Positions 52,827 through 61,775 of a stretch of DNA of 64,000 nt are shown one piece after another. The stretch covers positions 1 to 64,000 of the forward strand of contig DASYCJ010000047.1 in assembly GCA_036500225.1 (NCBI GenBank). The letters run 5' to 3'. This DNA is from DASUBN01 sp036500225 (GTDB taxonomy: Bacteria; Pseudomonadota; Gammaproteobacteria; Natronospirales; REEB76). Both the position numbers and the translations under genes were made by a program. The notes beneath the pieces are model-generated. The model worked only from the letters and a program-made list of their open reading frames with translations. It made no database searches and was not told the origin of the DNA. How positions within the stretch are numbered: the first letter of the stretch is position 1; each line of letters opens with the position of its first letter.

Positions 52827-53852
52827 GTGCGAACCCGTCTACTGATCCTCGTGTTATCGGCACTGCTGCCACTCAGTGCTTGCAGGTACGGCGAGAATTC
52901 CTCGCCGGCACCGAACCGCATCGTGCTCGGTTACTACACCGGCGACAGCAGTTCGCTGGCATCAGCTGAGGCCCTGGGCACGCCACTAAACGAAGTGGCC
53001 CTGGATCTGATCAGCGTGGATGCAGATGGCGGACTGCACGGTGACCTGGATGGCACGCTCCTGGACAGCGATGCAAGCCAGGGCAAACTCTCTTACGCCA
53101 CTGTCTCGAACTTCGGCGAAACGGATTTCGATGCCAACATCGCTCATGACGCCATGGTCACCCACCACGGAACCACCATCCTGAATATCCTGTCTCTGGC
53201 CAAGACTTCCAGGCTCACGGGCATAAACATCGATTTCGAGGGTATGTTCCCAGCGGACCGGGATGCCTACACCTCGTTCGTGACGGATCTCGCGACGCAG
53301 CTGCACGCGCAAGGTTCCATGCTCATGCTGAGCGTGCCGGCTAAGAGCATGGACGACCCGAGCGACAGCTGGACCGGTGCCTTCGATTACGCAGCGCTCG
53401 GCAAGAAGGCCGACTTCATGCAGGTGATGACTTATGACGAGCACGTGCCGGGGCAGGGTGCGGGACCAGTGGCGGGGCTAGACTGGATGACCGGGAACCT
53501 CAACTATGCGGTCTCCCAGATCAACCCCGACAAGATCCTGCTGGGACTGCCTGCCTATGGTTATGATTTCGACGTCACCCATAACACCGGTGTGCAGGTG
53601 GATTGGAAGGACTCCGCGGCACTCGTGGCATCCACAGGCGCTCATCCAGTCTGGGACCCGGTCAGCGAATCAGAACACTTCGACTACACTGCCGCTGACG
53701 GCTCCGTACACCAGGTCTGGTACGAGACGGCACAAGGCATCCAGGACAAGGCACACTTTGCCGTCACCCTCAACCTGGCCGGCGTCTCCATGTGGGCGTT
53801 GGGCTTCGAGAACAATGCTTTCTGGAGCGCAGTGTCTGCTGGTTTGAATTAG
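52827..53852 (+). CDS. GH18-type glycosidase lipoprotein (chitinase-like/YaaH-like)
   Basis: 341 residues, GTG start with GGGGAG upstream. Signal peptide with lipobox LSAC. GH18 barrel: IVLGYYTGDSS first strand, catalytic motif LTGINIDFEGM (acid Glu at the end of DxE), LSVPAKS, MQVMTYDEH and LGLPAYGYDF. Similar proteins act on chitin-like or peptidoglycan glycan chains. As an anchored protein it may act on peptidoglycan or scavenged glycans. It is the first gene after thiL. Confidence 0.85.
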   Translation: MRTRLLILVLSALLPLSACRYGENSSPAPNRIVLGYYTGDSSSLASAEALGTPLNEVALDLISVDADGGLHGDLDGTLLDSDASQGKLSYATVSNFGETDFDANIAHDAMVTHHGTTILNILSLAKTSRLTGINIDFEGMFPADRDAYTSFVTDLATQLHAQGSMLMLSVPAKSMDDPSDSWTGAFDYAALGKKADFMQVMTYDEHVPGQGAGPVAGLDWMTGNLNYAVSQINPDKILLGLPAYGYDFDVTHNTGVQVDWKDSAALVASTGAHPVWDPVSESEHFDYTAADGSVHQVWYETAQGIQDKAHFAVTLNLAGVSMWALGFENNAFWSAVSAGLN

Positions 53853-53887
53853 ACTCTTCCGGCGTGACCCATACGACCGGAGCGCCC

Positions 53888-55216
53888 ATGTCGCGTCTTG
53901 CCGCTTTCGCGATCGCCCTATCTCTGCTCTGTTTCCTGTCACCGGCCCATGCTGGGACGGTGGCCGCCCCTGCGGCCGTCGCGGCGGCGCAAGCACAGCC
54001 TCTCGCTCCTCAAGTACAGGCCGAGGCTCCGGTGCCGATACCAGTACCGACCGCGGAATCAGTGCGGCATTATGAGACCGGTAACATCCTGTGGATCGTC
54101 GCGACCCTATGGGGTTTCTTCGTCCCAGCCCTGATCCTGTTCAGCGGGTTCTCCGCGAAATTGCGGGCATGGGCCAAGCGCGCGGGTAGATATTGGTATT
54201 TCACGCTGGTCATCTACTTCGTGCTGTTCCTGCTGGTCGCTTCGCTCCTGAATCTGCCGCTGGAGTATTACGCGACCTTCATCCGGCCCCATGACTACGG
54301 CCTTTCCTCTCAGGCATTCGGCAAGTGGCTGCAGGACGAGTTCACCGGTCTGGGCTTGGGACTCGTGGCCGGTGCTGTGTTCCTGTGGATACCCTATCTA
54401 CTGCTGAAACACGCGACCCGGCGCTGGTGGCTCTACACTTGGCTCGCCAGCATCCCCATCATGGTCTTCCTGGCCTTCGTGGAGCCTATCTGGGTCGAGC
54501 CTCTCTTCAACCACTTCGGGCCCATGCAGGACAAGACGCTGGAGACCCAGATACTCGATCTGGCGCACCGTGCCGGGATCGAGGGTGCTCATGTCTATGA
54601 AGTGGACAAGAGCGTGGATACCAACGAGCTCAACGCTTACGCTACCGGCATCGGCGGCACCAAACGCATCGTGCTTTGGGACACCATCATCAAGCAGTTC
54701 ACTCCCGACGAGCTGCTCATGGTCATGGGCCACGAGATGGGTCACTACGTGCTGAACCATGTGTGGAAGGGGATATTCTTCGGCAGCTTGCTGCTGCTCC
54801 TGGCTCTATACCTGGTGCATCGCAGTGCCGGCTGGATACTGCGACGATTCAGCTCCCACACCGGCGTGACCGATCTTGCGGACGTGGCATCGCTACCCTT
54901 GTTGATATTGCTGTTCAGCGTATTCGGTTTCGTGTTCCAGCCCGTCGCCAACGCTTACTCCCGGCATCTGGAGCATGAGGCGGATCGCTTCGGCCTGGAG
55001 ATCACCCATCTCAACCATGCCTGCGGCACCGCCTTCACCAAGTTCGTGCAGCACGACCTTGCCTATCCGACGCCGGGACCCTTGTATGTCTTGTGGCGCT
55101 CAGACCATCCGCCGCTGGGCGAACGCATCCAGTTCTGCAACGACTACCATCCGTGGACCGAGGGTAAGCCGGGCGAATACCAGCAGTACTTCCAGTCGTT
55201 GCCCCCGGCTGAGTGA
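53888..55216 (+). CDS. M48 family membrane metalloprotease (Ste24-like)
   Basis: 442 residues from ATG 53888 (GGAG 5 nt upstream). N-terminal signal or first helix is followed by an Ala/Pro/Gln-rich segment, then several transmembrane helices. The zinc site is VMGHEMGHYVLNH with downstream LEHEADRFGLE. The arrangement matches CAAX prenyl protease 1/Ste24 proteins; in bacteria they probably act in membrane-protein quality control. The phosphatase gene follows after 3 nt. Confidence 0.9.
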   Translation: MSRLAAFAIALSLLCFLSPAHAGTVAAPAAVAAAQAQPLAPQVQAEAPVPIPVPTAESVRHYETGNILWIVATLWGFFVPALILFSGFSAKLRAWAKRAGRYWYFTLVIYFVLFLLVASLLNLPLEYYATFIRPHDYGLSSQAFGKWLQDEFTGLGLGLVAGAVFLWIPYLLLKHATRRWWLYTWLASIPIMVFLAFVEPIWVEPLFNHFGPMQDKTLETQILDLAHRAGIEGAHVYEVDKSVDTNELNAYATGIGGTKRIVLWDTIIKQFTPDELLMVMGHEMGHYVLNHVWKGIFFGSLLLLLALYLVHRSAGWILRRFSSHTGVTDLADVASLPLLILLFSVFGFVFQPVANAYSRHLEHEADRFGLEITHLNHACGTAFTKFVQHDLAYPTPGPLYVLWRSDHPPLGERIQFCNDYHPWTEGKPGEYQQYFQSLPPAE

Positions 55217-55219
55217 GCG

Positions 55220-55714
55220 ATGGAGAAGCTGTTCTGGCTATTGCCGGGGAAACTCGCAGGCCGGCCCGGGCCTGATCGAGAACCGTGGAATGTCGATGCC
55301 CTATACCGTGCCGGGATACGGGCGGTCTTATCAGTGAACGATGGCAGGCTTGTGCATGCAGAAGATTTCACAGAGCAGGGTATGGAGTATGCTTGCGTAC
55401 CCTTGAGCGACAACGCTCCTCCGCGGATTGGTGACGATGAGATCTGTCGGGCCGCGCTATTGCGCGCTTATGACTTCATACAGGCGCAGCTTCGCAGGGA
55501 TAAGCCGGTGCTTGTGCATTGCACTTCCGGTAAGGACCGCACTGGCTTGGTACTCGCTTATTTCCTTATGCGTCAAGCCGGATGTGATCCAGCCACGGCG
55601 ATCACTAAGGTCCGCGCAGTCCGCTCCATCGCTCTGAGTGCGATGGGTTGGGAAGCGTTCGCGAACCACCTGCTTCATTCTATGGATAATGGTTCAAGAG
55701 CTATCCATGGGTAA
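55220..55714 (+). CDS. Dual-specificity/tyrosine phosphatase-fold protein
   Basis: 164 residues. P-loop HCTSGKDRTG (Cys-x5-Arg) in VLVHCTSGKDRTGLVLAYF, and the general-acid-loop candidate at PLSDNAPP. Substrates could be phosphoprotein, inositol phosphate or, given the next gene, a phospholipid. It overlaps pgpA by about 8 nt. Its frame and codon use look ordinary. Confidence 0.85.
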   Translation: MEKLFWLLPGKLAGRPGPDREPWNVDALYRAGIRAVLSVNDGRLVHAEDFTEQGMEYACVPLSDNAPPRIGDDEICRAALLRAYDFIQAQLRRDKPVLVHCTSGKDRTGLVLAYFLMRQAGCDPATAITKVRAVRSIALSAMGWEAFANHLLHSMDNGSRAIHG

Positions 55715-56192
55715 TCTCACCGCCAGAAAGGTCTTCACCCATCCAGTGCATTTCCTGGCTTATGGTTTCGGCGCGGGTCTTTCGCCCAAGGCGCCCGGCA
55801 CCATGGGCACGGTGGTGGCGATACCTATCTATGTGCTTCTGGCACTGTATGCCAGTAGCACCATGTATCTCGCGATCTTGGCCGTGGCCTTGGTAGCCGG
55901 CATCTTCATCTGCGGCTATACGGCAGGGCAGATGGGCATCGATGATCCCAAGGGTGTGGTCTGGGATGAGATCGTGGGCTATCTCATCACAATGCTGTGT
56001 TTGCCCTTCAGCTGGATGTGGGTGCTGGCGGGCTTCCTGCTGTTCCGGCTGTTCGATATCTGGAAGCCCTGGCCTATCCGTTGGGCGGATCGCCATGTCA
56101 AAGGCGGTCTCGGCATCATGCTGGACGACGTCATCGCCGCCGCGTTTGCCTGTGTTTTGCTCAATCTCGGGGCTTATCTCCTTAAAGTGTGA
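55707..56192 (+). CDS. pgpA: Phosphatidylglycerophosphatase A
   Basis: 161 residues from ATG 55707; upstream in-frame ATGs lie inside the phosphatase gene. PgpA signature AYGFGAGLSPKAPGTMGT, GIDDPKGVVWDEIVGYLITM and RLFDIWKPWPIRWADRHVKGGLGIMLDD, with four membrane helices. It dephosphorylates phosphatidylglycerol phosphate in the inner membrane. It usually follows thiL; here three genes intervene. Confidence 0.93.
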   Translation: MGNLTARKVFTHPVHFLAYGFGAGLSPKAPGTMGTVVAIPIYVLLALYASSTMYLAILAVALVAGIFICGYTAGQMGIDDPKGVVWDEIVGYLITMLCLPFSWMWVLAGFLLFRLFDIWKPWPIRWADRHVKGGLGIMLDDVIAAAFACVLLNLGAYLLKV

Positions 56193-56193
56193 C

Positions 56194-56222
56194 TTGGTAC
56201 CCTGATGTTGGCTGGACATAAT
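56194..56222 (+). promoter_or_regulatory. Promoter of the kinase gene
   Basis: -35 TTGGTA (56194-56199), exactly 17 nt spacer, -10 CATAAT (56217-56222). Imperfect GGCTGG/CCGGCC arms flank the -10. Confidence 0.6.
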
Positions 56223-56266
56223 CCGGCCGGACTGTAAGACTGCAAAGGTCGATCCTGGGGAAGGGC

Positions 56267-57562
56267 ATGGGAACGCCGGCCAAGCTCGGAAAATTCGTGG
56301 TCACACAGGAACTGGGCCGGGGAACCACCGGCACCGTGTACCTGTGCCATGACTCGTTCCTGGGCAAGGACGTGGCCCTCAAGCTCTACAGCCTGGACGA
56401 GAAAGTCCCGGAAGCCGACGCCCGCACCCGCCGCAAGCTGTTCTTCAACGAGGCCTATCTCGTCGGCAAGATGCAGCATCCCAACATCCTGCCCATCTAC
56501 GATGCCGGCGAGGACGAGGGTCACTGCTACGTGGTCATGGAGTACGTGCGTGGCGCCAAGCCGCTCACCACCTTCTGCCGCGTGGAGAACCTGCTGCCGG
56601 TGCGCAAGGTGGTGGAGGTGGTGTTCAAATGCGCCAAGGCGCTGGACTACGCTCACCGCAACGGCTTGGTGCACCGCGACATCAAGCCCGGCAACATCAT
56701 GTTCACCGCCGACGGCGACGTACGCATCGTGGATTTCGGTGTGGCGCAGATGGCCGGCAACGAGGAAGCCCAAGTGAAGGGTCTGGTGGGCTCACCCAGT
56801 TACATGGCGCCGGAGCAGATGCGCCACGCGCCCGCTACCGTCCAGACCGACCTCTATTCCCTGGGGGTGGTCATGTACGAACTGCTCTCCGGCAAGCGCC
56901 CGTATTACGGCGATAACTTGTCGAAACTGGTGCACCAGATCATCTACGCCACGCCGCCGCCTCTGCACCGGCTACGCGCGGACGTGCCGACGGTTTTGGA
57001 AGAAGTGGTCTCCAAGGCTATCTTCAAGGAACCCAGCAAGCGCTACCAGACCGGTATCGAGTTCGCGACCGCCTTGTCCCAGGCGGTGCGTAAGCTCGAT
57101 CAACTTGACCAAGAGATGGCTGAGCAAGAGCGCTTCAGCATGTTGCGCCGACTGCCGTTTTTCAAGGAATTCACTTACCCTGAGATCTACGAGGTGTTAC
57201 AGGCCGGCCGCTGGCACAGCTACGGCATGGACGAGCACATCCTGGTGGAAGGAGACATGGATGACGCCTTCTTGGTGCTGGTGAGCGGCGAGGCAGAAGT
57301 GCGCCGCCAGGGCAAGGCCGTGGGCCTGCTGAGAGAGGGCGACTGCTTCGGCGAGGCCGCTGCCATGGGCGGCAAGAAGAGCACTTCCGCCATCGTCGCC
57401 AAGGGTGCCGTCACGGTACTCAAGGTGAGCGCCACGTTGCTTGAACAGCTCACCATCCCCTGTCAGCTGCGCTTCCACAAGATGTTCATGCGCAGCATGA
57501 TCGAACGCCTGACCCGGAGCGAGCGCAACGATGCCGCCAAGAAGAAAGATGCCGAGGCTTAA
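56267..57562 (+). CDS. Ser/Thr protein kinase fused to a cyclic-nucleotide-binding-like domain
   Basis: 431 residues, no membrane helix. Hanks kinase: LGRGTTGTVY loop (17-25), Lys39, Glu62, HRDIKPGN (136-143), DFG (156-158), APE (181-183), so catalytically complete. The C-terminal domain (about 285-405) has the cNMP fold LPFFKEFTYPEIYEVL and FLVLVSGEAEVRRQG, with phosphate-cassette GDCFGEAAAMGG. The position of the conserved phosphate-binding Arg aligns with Thr in KKSTSAIVA, so cAMP binding is doubtful. The C-terminus is Lys-rich. The propeller gene begins within its last codons. Confidence 0.88.
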   Translation: MGTPAKLGKFVVTQELGRGTTGTVYLCHDSFLGKDVALKLYSLDEKVPEADARTRRKLFFNEAYLVGKMQHPNILPIYDAGEDEGHCYVVMEYVRGAKPLTTFCRVENLLPVRKVVEVVFKCAKALDYAHRNGLVHRDIKPGNIMFTADGDVRIVDFGVAQMAGNEEAQVKGLVGSPSYMAPEQMRHAPATVQTDLYSLGVVMYELLSGKRPYYGDNLSKLVHQIIYATPPPLHRLRADVPTVLEEVVSKAIFKEPSKRYQTGIEFATALSQAVRKLDQLDQEMAEQERFSMLRRLPFFKEFTYPEIYEVLQAGRWHSYGMDEHILVEGDMDDAFLVLVSGEAEVRRQGKAVGLLREGDCFGEAAAMGGKKSTSAIVAKGAVTVLKVSATLLEQLTIPCQLRFHKMFMRSMIERLTRSERNDAAKKKDAEA

Positions 57563-58523
57563 GCTGGTCGCTTGCTGGGCCGGTGCGTGCATGGTCTTCA
57601 TGCAATCCATCGCGGCCTCCGCTGCTACCCCGCAGACCGCGTCTCTCGATTACCGGCAGATCAAGCTTTCCGATCATTCCGGTTATGTGTTCGCCCTGGG
57701 CTTCATGCCTTTAGATGCCGGCAAGTTCTATTGGGGCAGCGCCGAGGGTGGCGCGGGCCACCTTCATGTCTATGACATGGCGACGCAGACCGCGAAAGAG
57801 ATGTTCGGTGTCATCCCAGGCTCGATGGTGCCCGCCAGCTTCGCCTGGTCGCCGGATGGCCGGCATGCCGTCGTCTCCAAGATCACATTCCTGAGATTGG
57901 TGGACATCAACATCCATTCGGTACACAACTTATTCCTAGGGGGTCAGGGTCAGGTGGGGCGGATGTTCTGGACACCTAATCATTCCATCATCACGAGCTG
58001 TGCTTCGGATGCGAATGGAGCGCGGCGGCTATGCGTCGTGGATACCAAAGGTGGCCTGGTCACCGCGCTTTCAGTACCTGATGCGGGCTCTACGGTAGCC
58101 ATCGCGTACATCGAAGGTGCGAACAAACTCGTCTACGGGAATCGGGTGTCACAAGCGGGGCCGGTGCAGTTCTATCTCGGATCCGTCTATTCGGACCGGG
58201 TCGGCAACGTCATCCCGCTCAGCCATCCAGACATCGACAGCGATGGAAACCTTACGGTGACGTCAGATGGCGAGTATGGGGTAGCTATCGGCCAAGCCCG
58301 CTCAGATAAAGCTGCATCTTCGGATATCTACCTAGGAGACCTGAACACCGGGACATGGACGCGGATACCGTCATCGCCGGACTGGGGCAAGCCCGTCATG
58401 GCGGCGATGTCGCCCGATCACCTGCACCTGCTGGTGGTGTCCCTGGACGGCAAGGATAGTTACCGGCTGTGGTTAGCAGATGTCCCTGCAAAGCTCACGG
58501 CTTCTTTGAGCGCTACGCACTAA
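57549..58523 (+). CDS. Exported beta-propeller protein of unknown function
   Basis: About 324 residues from ATG 57549; ATG 57531 is an alternative. Both overlap the kinase stop, so the two genes are coupled. Signal peptide MPRLKLVACWAGACMVFMQS, cleaved near ASAA. The rest has repeated strand patterns as in TolB/WD40-like propellers: FAWSPDGRHAVVS, VTSDGEYGVAIG and MAAMSPDHLHLLVVS. No catalytic motif is recognised. It may be a sensor or partner for the kinase output, but the kinase is cytoplasmic and this protein is exported. Confidence 0.7.
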   Translation: MPRLKLVACWAGACMVFMQSIAASAATPQTASLDYRQIKLSDHSGYVFALGFMPLDAGKFYWGSAEGGAGHLHVYDMATQTAKEMFGVIPGSMVPASFAWSPDGRHAVVSKITFLRLVDINIHSVHNLFLGGQGQVGRMFWTPNHSIITSCASDANGARRLCVVDTKGGLVTALSVPDAGSTVAIAYIEGANKLVYGNRVSQAGPVQFYLGSVYSDRVGNVIPLSHPDIDSDGNLTVTSDGEYGVAIGQARSDKAASSDIYLGDLNTGTWTRIPSSPDWGKPVMAAMSPDHLHLLVVSLDGKDSYRLWLADVPAKLTASLSATH

Positions 58524-58526
58524 AAA

Positions 58527-58554
58527 AAGAAGCCGGTCTCATGACCGGCTTCTT
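58527..58554. terminator. Bidirectional terminator between the propeller gene and folE2
   Basis: Perfect 12-bp stem (58527-58538 with 58543-58554), TCAT loop. A seven-A run on its left gives a T-run for folE2 on the minus strand. Confidence 0.85.
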
Positions 58555-58574
58555 CGACTCGAACCTGCGTTTCG

Positions 58575-59396
58575 TTATGCGTCTTTGTCTTTCACGACCA
58601 TAGCATAGGCCGAGTGGTTGTGGATGGACTCGAAGTTCTCCGATTCTACCGTATAGGCCCGGATGCGCTCGTCCGCGTTGAATTTCACGGCGATGTCCCG
58701 GACCATGTCTTCCACGAACTTCGGGTTGTCGTAAGCCCGCTCGGTCACGTACTTCTCGTCCGGGCGCTTCAGGAGCCCGTACAGCTCACAAGAGGCTTCC
58801 TTCTCGACGATGTCGATGATCTCTTCGATCCAGATGAAGCCCTTGGCCTTGCACTCCACGGTCACATGGGAGCGTTGGTTATGGGCGCCGTAATCCGAGA
58901 TCTTCTTGGAGCAGGGGCAGAGGCTGGTGACCGGCACCACCACCTTGATCTTGAGGCAGTTCTCGCCGTTCTTGCGTTCACCCGTGAAGGTGACTTCGTA
59001 GTCCAAGAGACTCTGCACGCCGGAGACCGGCGCCTTCTTGTTGATGAAGTAGGGGAACTGCATCTGGATGTGACCGGACGCTGACCCTAAGCGCGTGGTC
59101 ATCTCCGTCAGCATCTCCTTGAAGGTATCGGTGGTGATCTCTCGCTCGTAGGCGTTCAGGATCTCTACGAAGCGCGACATGTGAGTGCCCTTGAAGTCCT
59201 GGGGCAGGTCCACGTACATGCTGAAGTTGGCGATGGTGTGCTGATCGCCGCCGATCCGATCCTTGATGCGGATGGGATGGCGGATGTCCTTGATGCCCAC
59301 CTTGTTGATGGGGATGCGGCGAGTATCGGCGCTGGACTGCACGTCCTCGATGGAAGTGACAGTGGCTTTCTTGGCAGGTTGGTTCGGGACGTTCAT
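58575..59396 (-). CDS. folE2: GTP cyclohydrolase FolE2 (type IB)
   Basis: 273 residues from ATG 59396; GAGGAG lies 8 nt upstream, and the open frame runs seven codons further. Converts GTP to dihydroneopterin triphosphate for folate or tetrahydromonapterin. Active-site TSLCPCSKKISDYGAHNQRS and NPKFVEDMVRDIA are diagnostic. FolE2 tolerates metals other than zinc and often backs up FolE under zinc shortage, though no Zur-like box is obvious upstream. Confidence 0.95.
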   Translation of the reverse strand: MNVPNQPAKKATVTSIEDVQSSADTRRIPINKVGIKDIRHPIRIKDRIGGDQHTIANFSMYVDLPQDFKGTHMSRFVEILNAYEREITTDTFKEMLTEMTTRLGSASGHIQMQFPYFINKKAPVSGVQSLLDYEVTFTGERKNGENCLKIKVVVPVTSLCPCSKKISDYGAHNQRSHVTVECKAKGFIWIEEIIDIVEKEASCELYGLLKRPDEKYVTERAYDNPKFVEDMVRDIAVKFNADERIRAYTVESENFESIHNHSAYAMVVKDKDA

Positions 59397-59604
59397 CGCA
59401 TCTCTCCTCGCGGACACCGGCTCAGGTCGTCGCAGTGGGGGCTGGATACTTTCTGTTCAAGACTATACCTGAGTGAATTACTAGGATACTACTCCGGACC
59501 GACCATTTCCAGCGGATGTTCCCAGCGCTGAACTGTATATGGTCTGGAAATTTTGACGGGTCATGATGCACCGCTTAGGGTCAGTCACCAGGAGGTGATC
59601 AGTC

Positions 59605-59817
59605 ATGAAAGCGCGATTCGAGGTAGGCGACCACGTGACCTGGAACTCGGAGGCGGGGAACGTCAGCGGCCACATCATCAAAGTCCATACCCGGGATACG
59701 GACTACAAGGGTCACACCCACCACGCCAGCCGGGACGAGCCGCAGTACGAGATCAAGAGCGACAAGACGGAGCACGTGGCCATGCACAAGGGCAAGGCAC
59801 TGAAGAAGAAGCACTGA
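59605..59817 (+). CDS. DUF2945 (TUDOR-like) small protein
   Basis: 70 residues, basic. FEVGDHVTWNSEAGNVSGHI, an HHASRDEPQYEIKSDKT-type stretch and VAMHKGKALKK are the DUF2945 hypervirulence-associated TUDOR-like domain, function unknown. A near-perfect ribosome site GGAGGTGA precedes the ATG. It faces dxs with a 1-nt gap. Confidence 0.88.
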   Translation: MKARFEVGDHVTWNSEAGNVSGHIIKVHTRDTDYKGHTHHASRDEPQYEIKSDKTEHVAMHKGKALKKKH

Positions 59818-59818
59818 A

Positions 59819-61717
59819 CTAGGTCGCGGCCTTCTTGCGAGTAGACGGCATCTTAGCGGTGACCCAGTCTCCGATGCTCTTCTTGATGCCTTCCGGATGG
59901 AGTCCCGCCATGGCGAGACACTCTTCGCGGGAACCGTGTTCCAGGAACAGGTCCGGCAGCCCCAAGTTCAATACCGGCATCTCGATACCGTTCGCTGCCA
60001 GGAACTCACTCACCGCGCTGCCGGCGCCACCGGCCACCACGTTGTCTTCCAGCGTGATGAAAGCCTGATGGCTCTCCGTCAGCTCCAGCAATAGCGCGCT
60101 GTCCAGGGGTTTCACGAAGCGCATGTTCACCAGTGTCGCGTCCAGGGCATCGGCGGCAGCGCGGGCGCTCTCCACCAGTGCACCGAAACCGAGGATCGCC
60201 AGCTTCTTGCCGCGGCGGCGCACTTCCGCCTTGCCCACTGACAGGACACGCATCTCCGATTCGATCTTTGCGCCCGTGCCGCGGCCGCGGGGATAGCGCA
60301 CCGCGGCAGGGTGGTCGAGAGTCATGCCGGTATAGAGCATCTGACGGCATTCGTTCTCGTCCGCCGGGGCCATGAGCACCAGGTTCGGCACACAGCGCAT
60401 GTAGGAGAGATCGAAACTGCCTGAGTGGGTGGGGCCGTCCGGGCCCACCATGCCGGCTCGATCGATGGCGAACAGCACCGGCAGATCCTGCAGGGCCACG
60501 TCGTGGATCAGCTGGTCGTAAGCGCGCTGGAGGAAGGTGGAATAGATGGCCACCACCGGTTTCATACCTTCGGTGGCGAGGCCGGCAGCCAGGGTCACCG
60601 CGTGTTGCTCGGCGATACCCACATCGAAGTAGCGATCCGGGAACTTCTCGGCGTACTCCACCATGCCTGAACCTTCGCGCATGGCCGGAGTGATGGCCAT
60701 GAGCTTGGGTTCTTTCGCGGCCATGTCGCAGAGCCAGCGGCCGAACACCTCGGAGTAAGTGGGGCTTGAGGCCGGCTTCTCCTTGATGACGCCGGTGGCG
60801 GCATCGAAGGCAGCGGGGCCGTGCCACTTGATGGGGTCTTTCTCGGCGGGCTCGTAGCCCTTGCCCTTGCGGGTGACCACATGCAGGAACTGCGGGCCCT
60901 TCAGGGCACGCATGTTCTTCAGGGTGCGCATCAGGGTATGAAGGTCGTGGCCATCCACCGGGCCTATGTAGTTGAAGCCCAGTTCCTCGAACAGCGTGCC
61001 GGGCATTACCATGCCTTTCATGTGTTCTTCCGAGCGGCGCGCCCATTCCTTGACCGGCGGCATGATGGAGAGCGCTTTCTTGCCGCCCTCGCGCAGATGC
61101 GCATACATCTGACCGGAGAGCACCTTGGCGAAATAGTTGGAGAGGGCGCCGACATTGCCTGAGATGGACATGTCGTTGTCGTTGAGCACCACCAGCAGGT
61201 TGGCGTTAAGGCTGCCTGCATGGTTGAGCGCCTCGAAGGCCATGCCGGCGGTCATGGCGCCGTCGCCGATGAGCGCCACCACGTGGCGGTCATGCTCGCC
61301 CTTCTGCTGGGCGGCGATAGCCATGCCGAGTGCGGCGCTGATGCTGGTGCTGGAGTGGCCGACACCGAAGGTATCGAACTCGCTTTCCAGACGGCGCGGG
61401 AAGGGTGCCAGACCATGCAGTTTGCGGATGGTGCTGAGCTGATCGCGGCGGCCGGTGACCACCTTGTGTGGGTAAGCCTGGTGGCCCACGTCCCAGACCA
61501 GCCGATCCTTGGGAGTATCGAATACCGTGTGCAGAGCCACCGTGAGTTCCACCACACCCAGGCCCGCGGCGAAATGTCCGCCGACGCCGCTCACCGTCTT
61601 GATGAGGTAGGCCCGCAGTTCATCCGCCACCTGCTGCAGTTCGTTCTCATCCAGCGTCCGCAAGTCCGCCGGAGACTGGATGCGATTTAGCAGGGGGAAT
61701 TCGGGAGTCGGGGTCAT
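59819..61717 (-). CDS. dxs: 1-deoxy-D-xylulose-5-phosphate synthase
   Basis: 632 residues. It makes DXP from pyruvate and glyceraldehyde-3-phosphate with thiamine diphosphate, the first step of the MEP pathway. TDP motif GDGAMTAGMAFEALNHAG to LNDNDMSISGNVGA; catalytic His in VGHQAYPHKVVTGR; transketolase part with DVGIAEQHAVTLAAG and DGPTHSGSFDLSYMR. Last gene of xseB-ispA-dxs, a standard gammaproteobacterial order, 58 nt after ispA. Confidence 0.97.
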   Translation of the reverse strand: MTPTPEFPLLNRIQSPADLRTLDENELQQVADELRAYLIKTVSGVGGHFAAGLGVVELTVALHTVFDTPKDRLVWDVGHQAYPHKVVTGRRDQLSTIRKLHGLAPFPRRLESEFDTFGVGHSSTSISAALGMAIAAQQKGEHDRHVVALIGDGAMTAGMAFEALNHAGSLNANLLVVLNDNDMSISGNVGALSNYFAKVLSGQMYAHLREGGKKALSIMPPVKEWARRSEEHMKGMVMPGTLFEELGFNYIGPVDGHDLHTLMRTLKNMRALKGPQFLHVVTRKGKGYEPAEKDPIKWHGPAAFDAATGVIKEKPASSPTYSEVFGRWLCDMAAKEPKLMAITPAMREGSGMVEYAEKFPDRYFDVGIAEQHAVTLAAGLATEGMKPVVAIYSTFLQRAYDQLIHDVALQDLPVLFAIDRAGMVGPDGPTHSGSFDLSYMRCVPNLVLMAPADENECRQMLYTGMTLDHPAAVRYPRGRGTGAKIESEMRVLSVGKAEVRRRGKKLAILGFGALVESARAAADALDATLVNMRFVKPLDSALLLELTESHQAFITLEDNVVAGGAGSAVSEFLAANGIEMPVLNLGLPDLFLEHGSREECLAMAGLHPEGIKKSIGDWVTAKMPSTRKKAAT

Positions 61718-61775
61718 GGGGTGCCTGGGGATGTCAGGGGCCTATTATCCGGCGTTTGGAGCCAGCTATAAAGGC

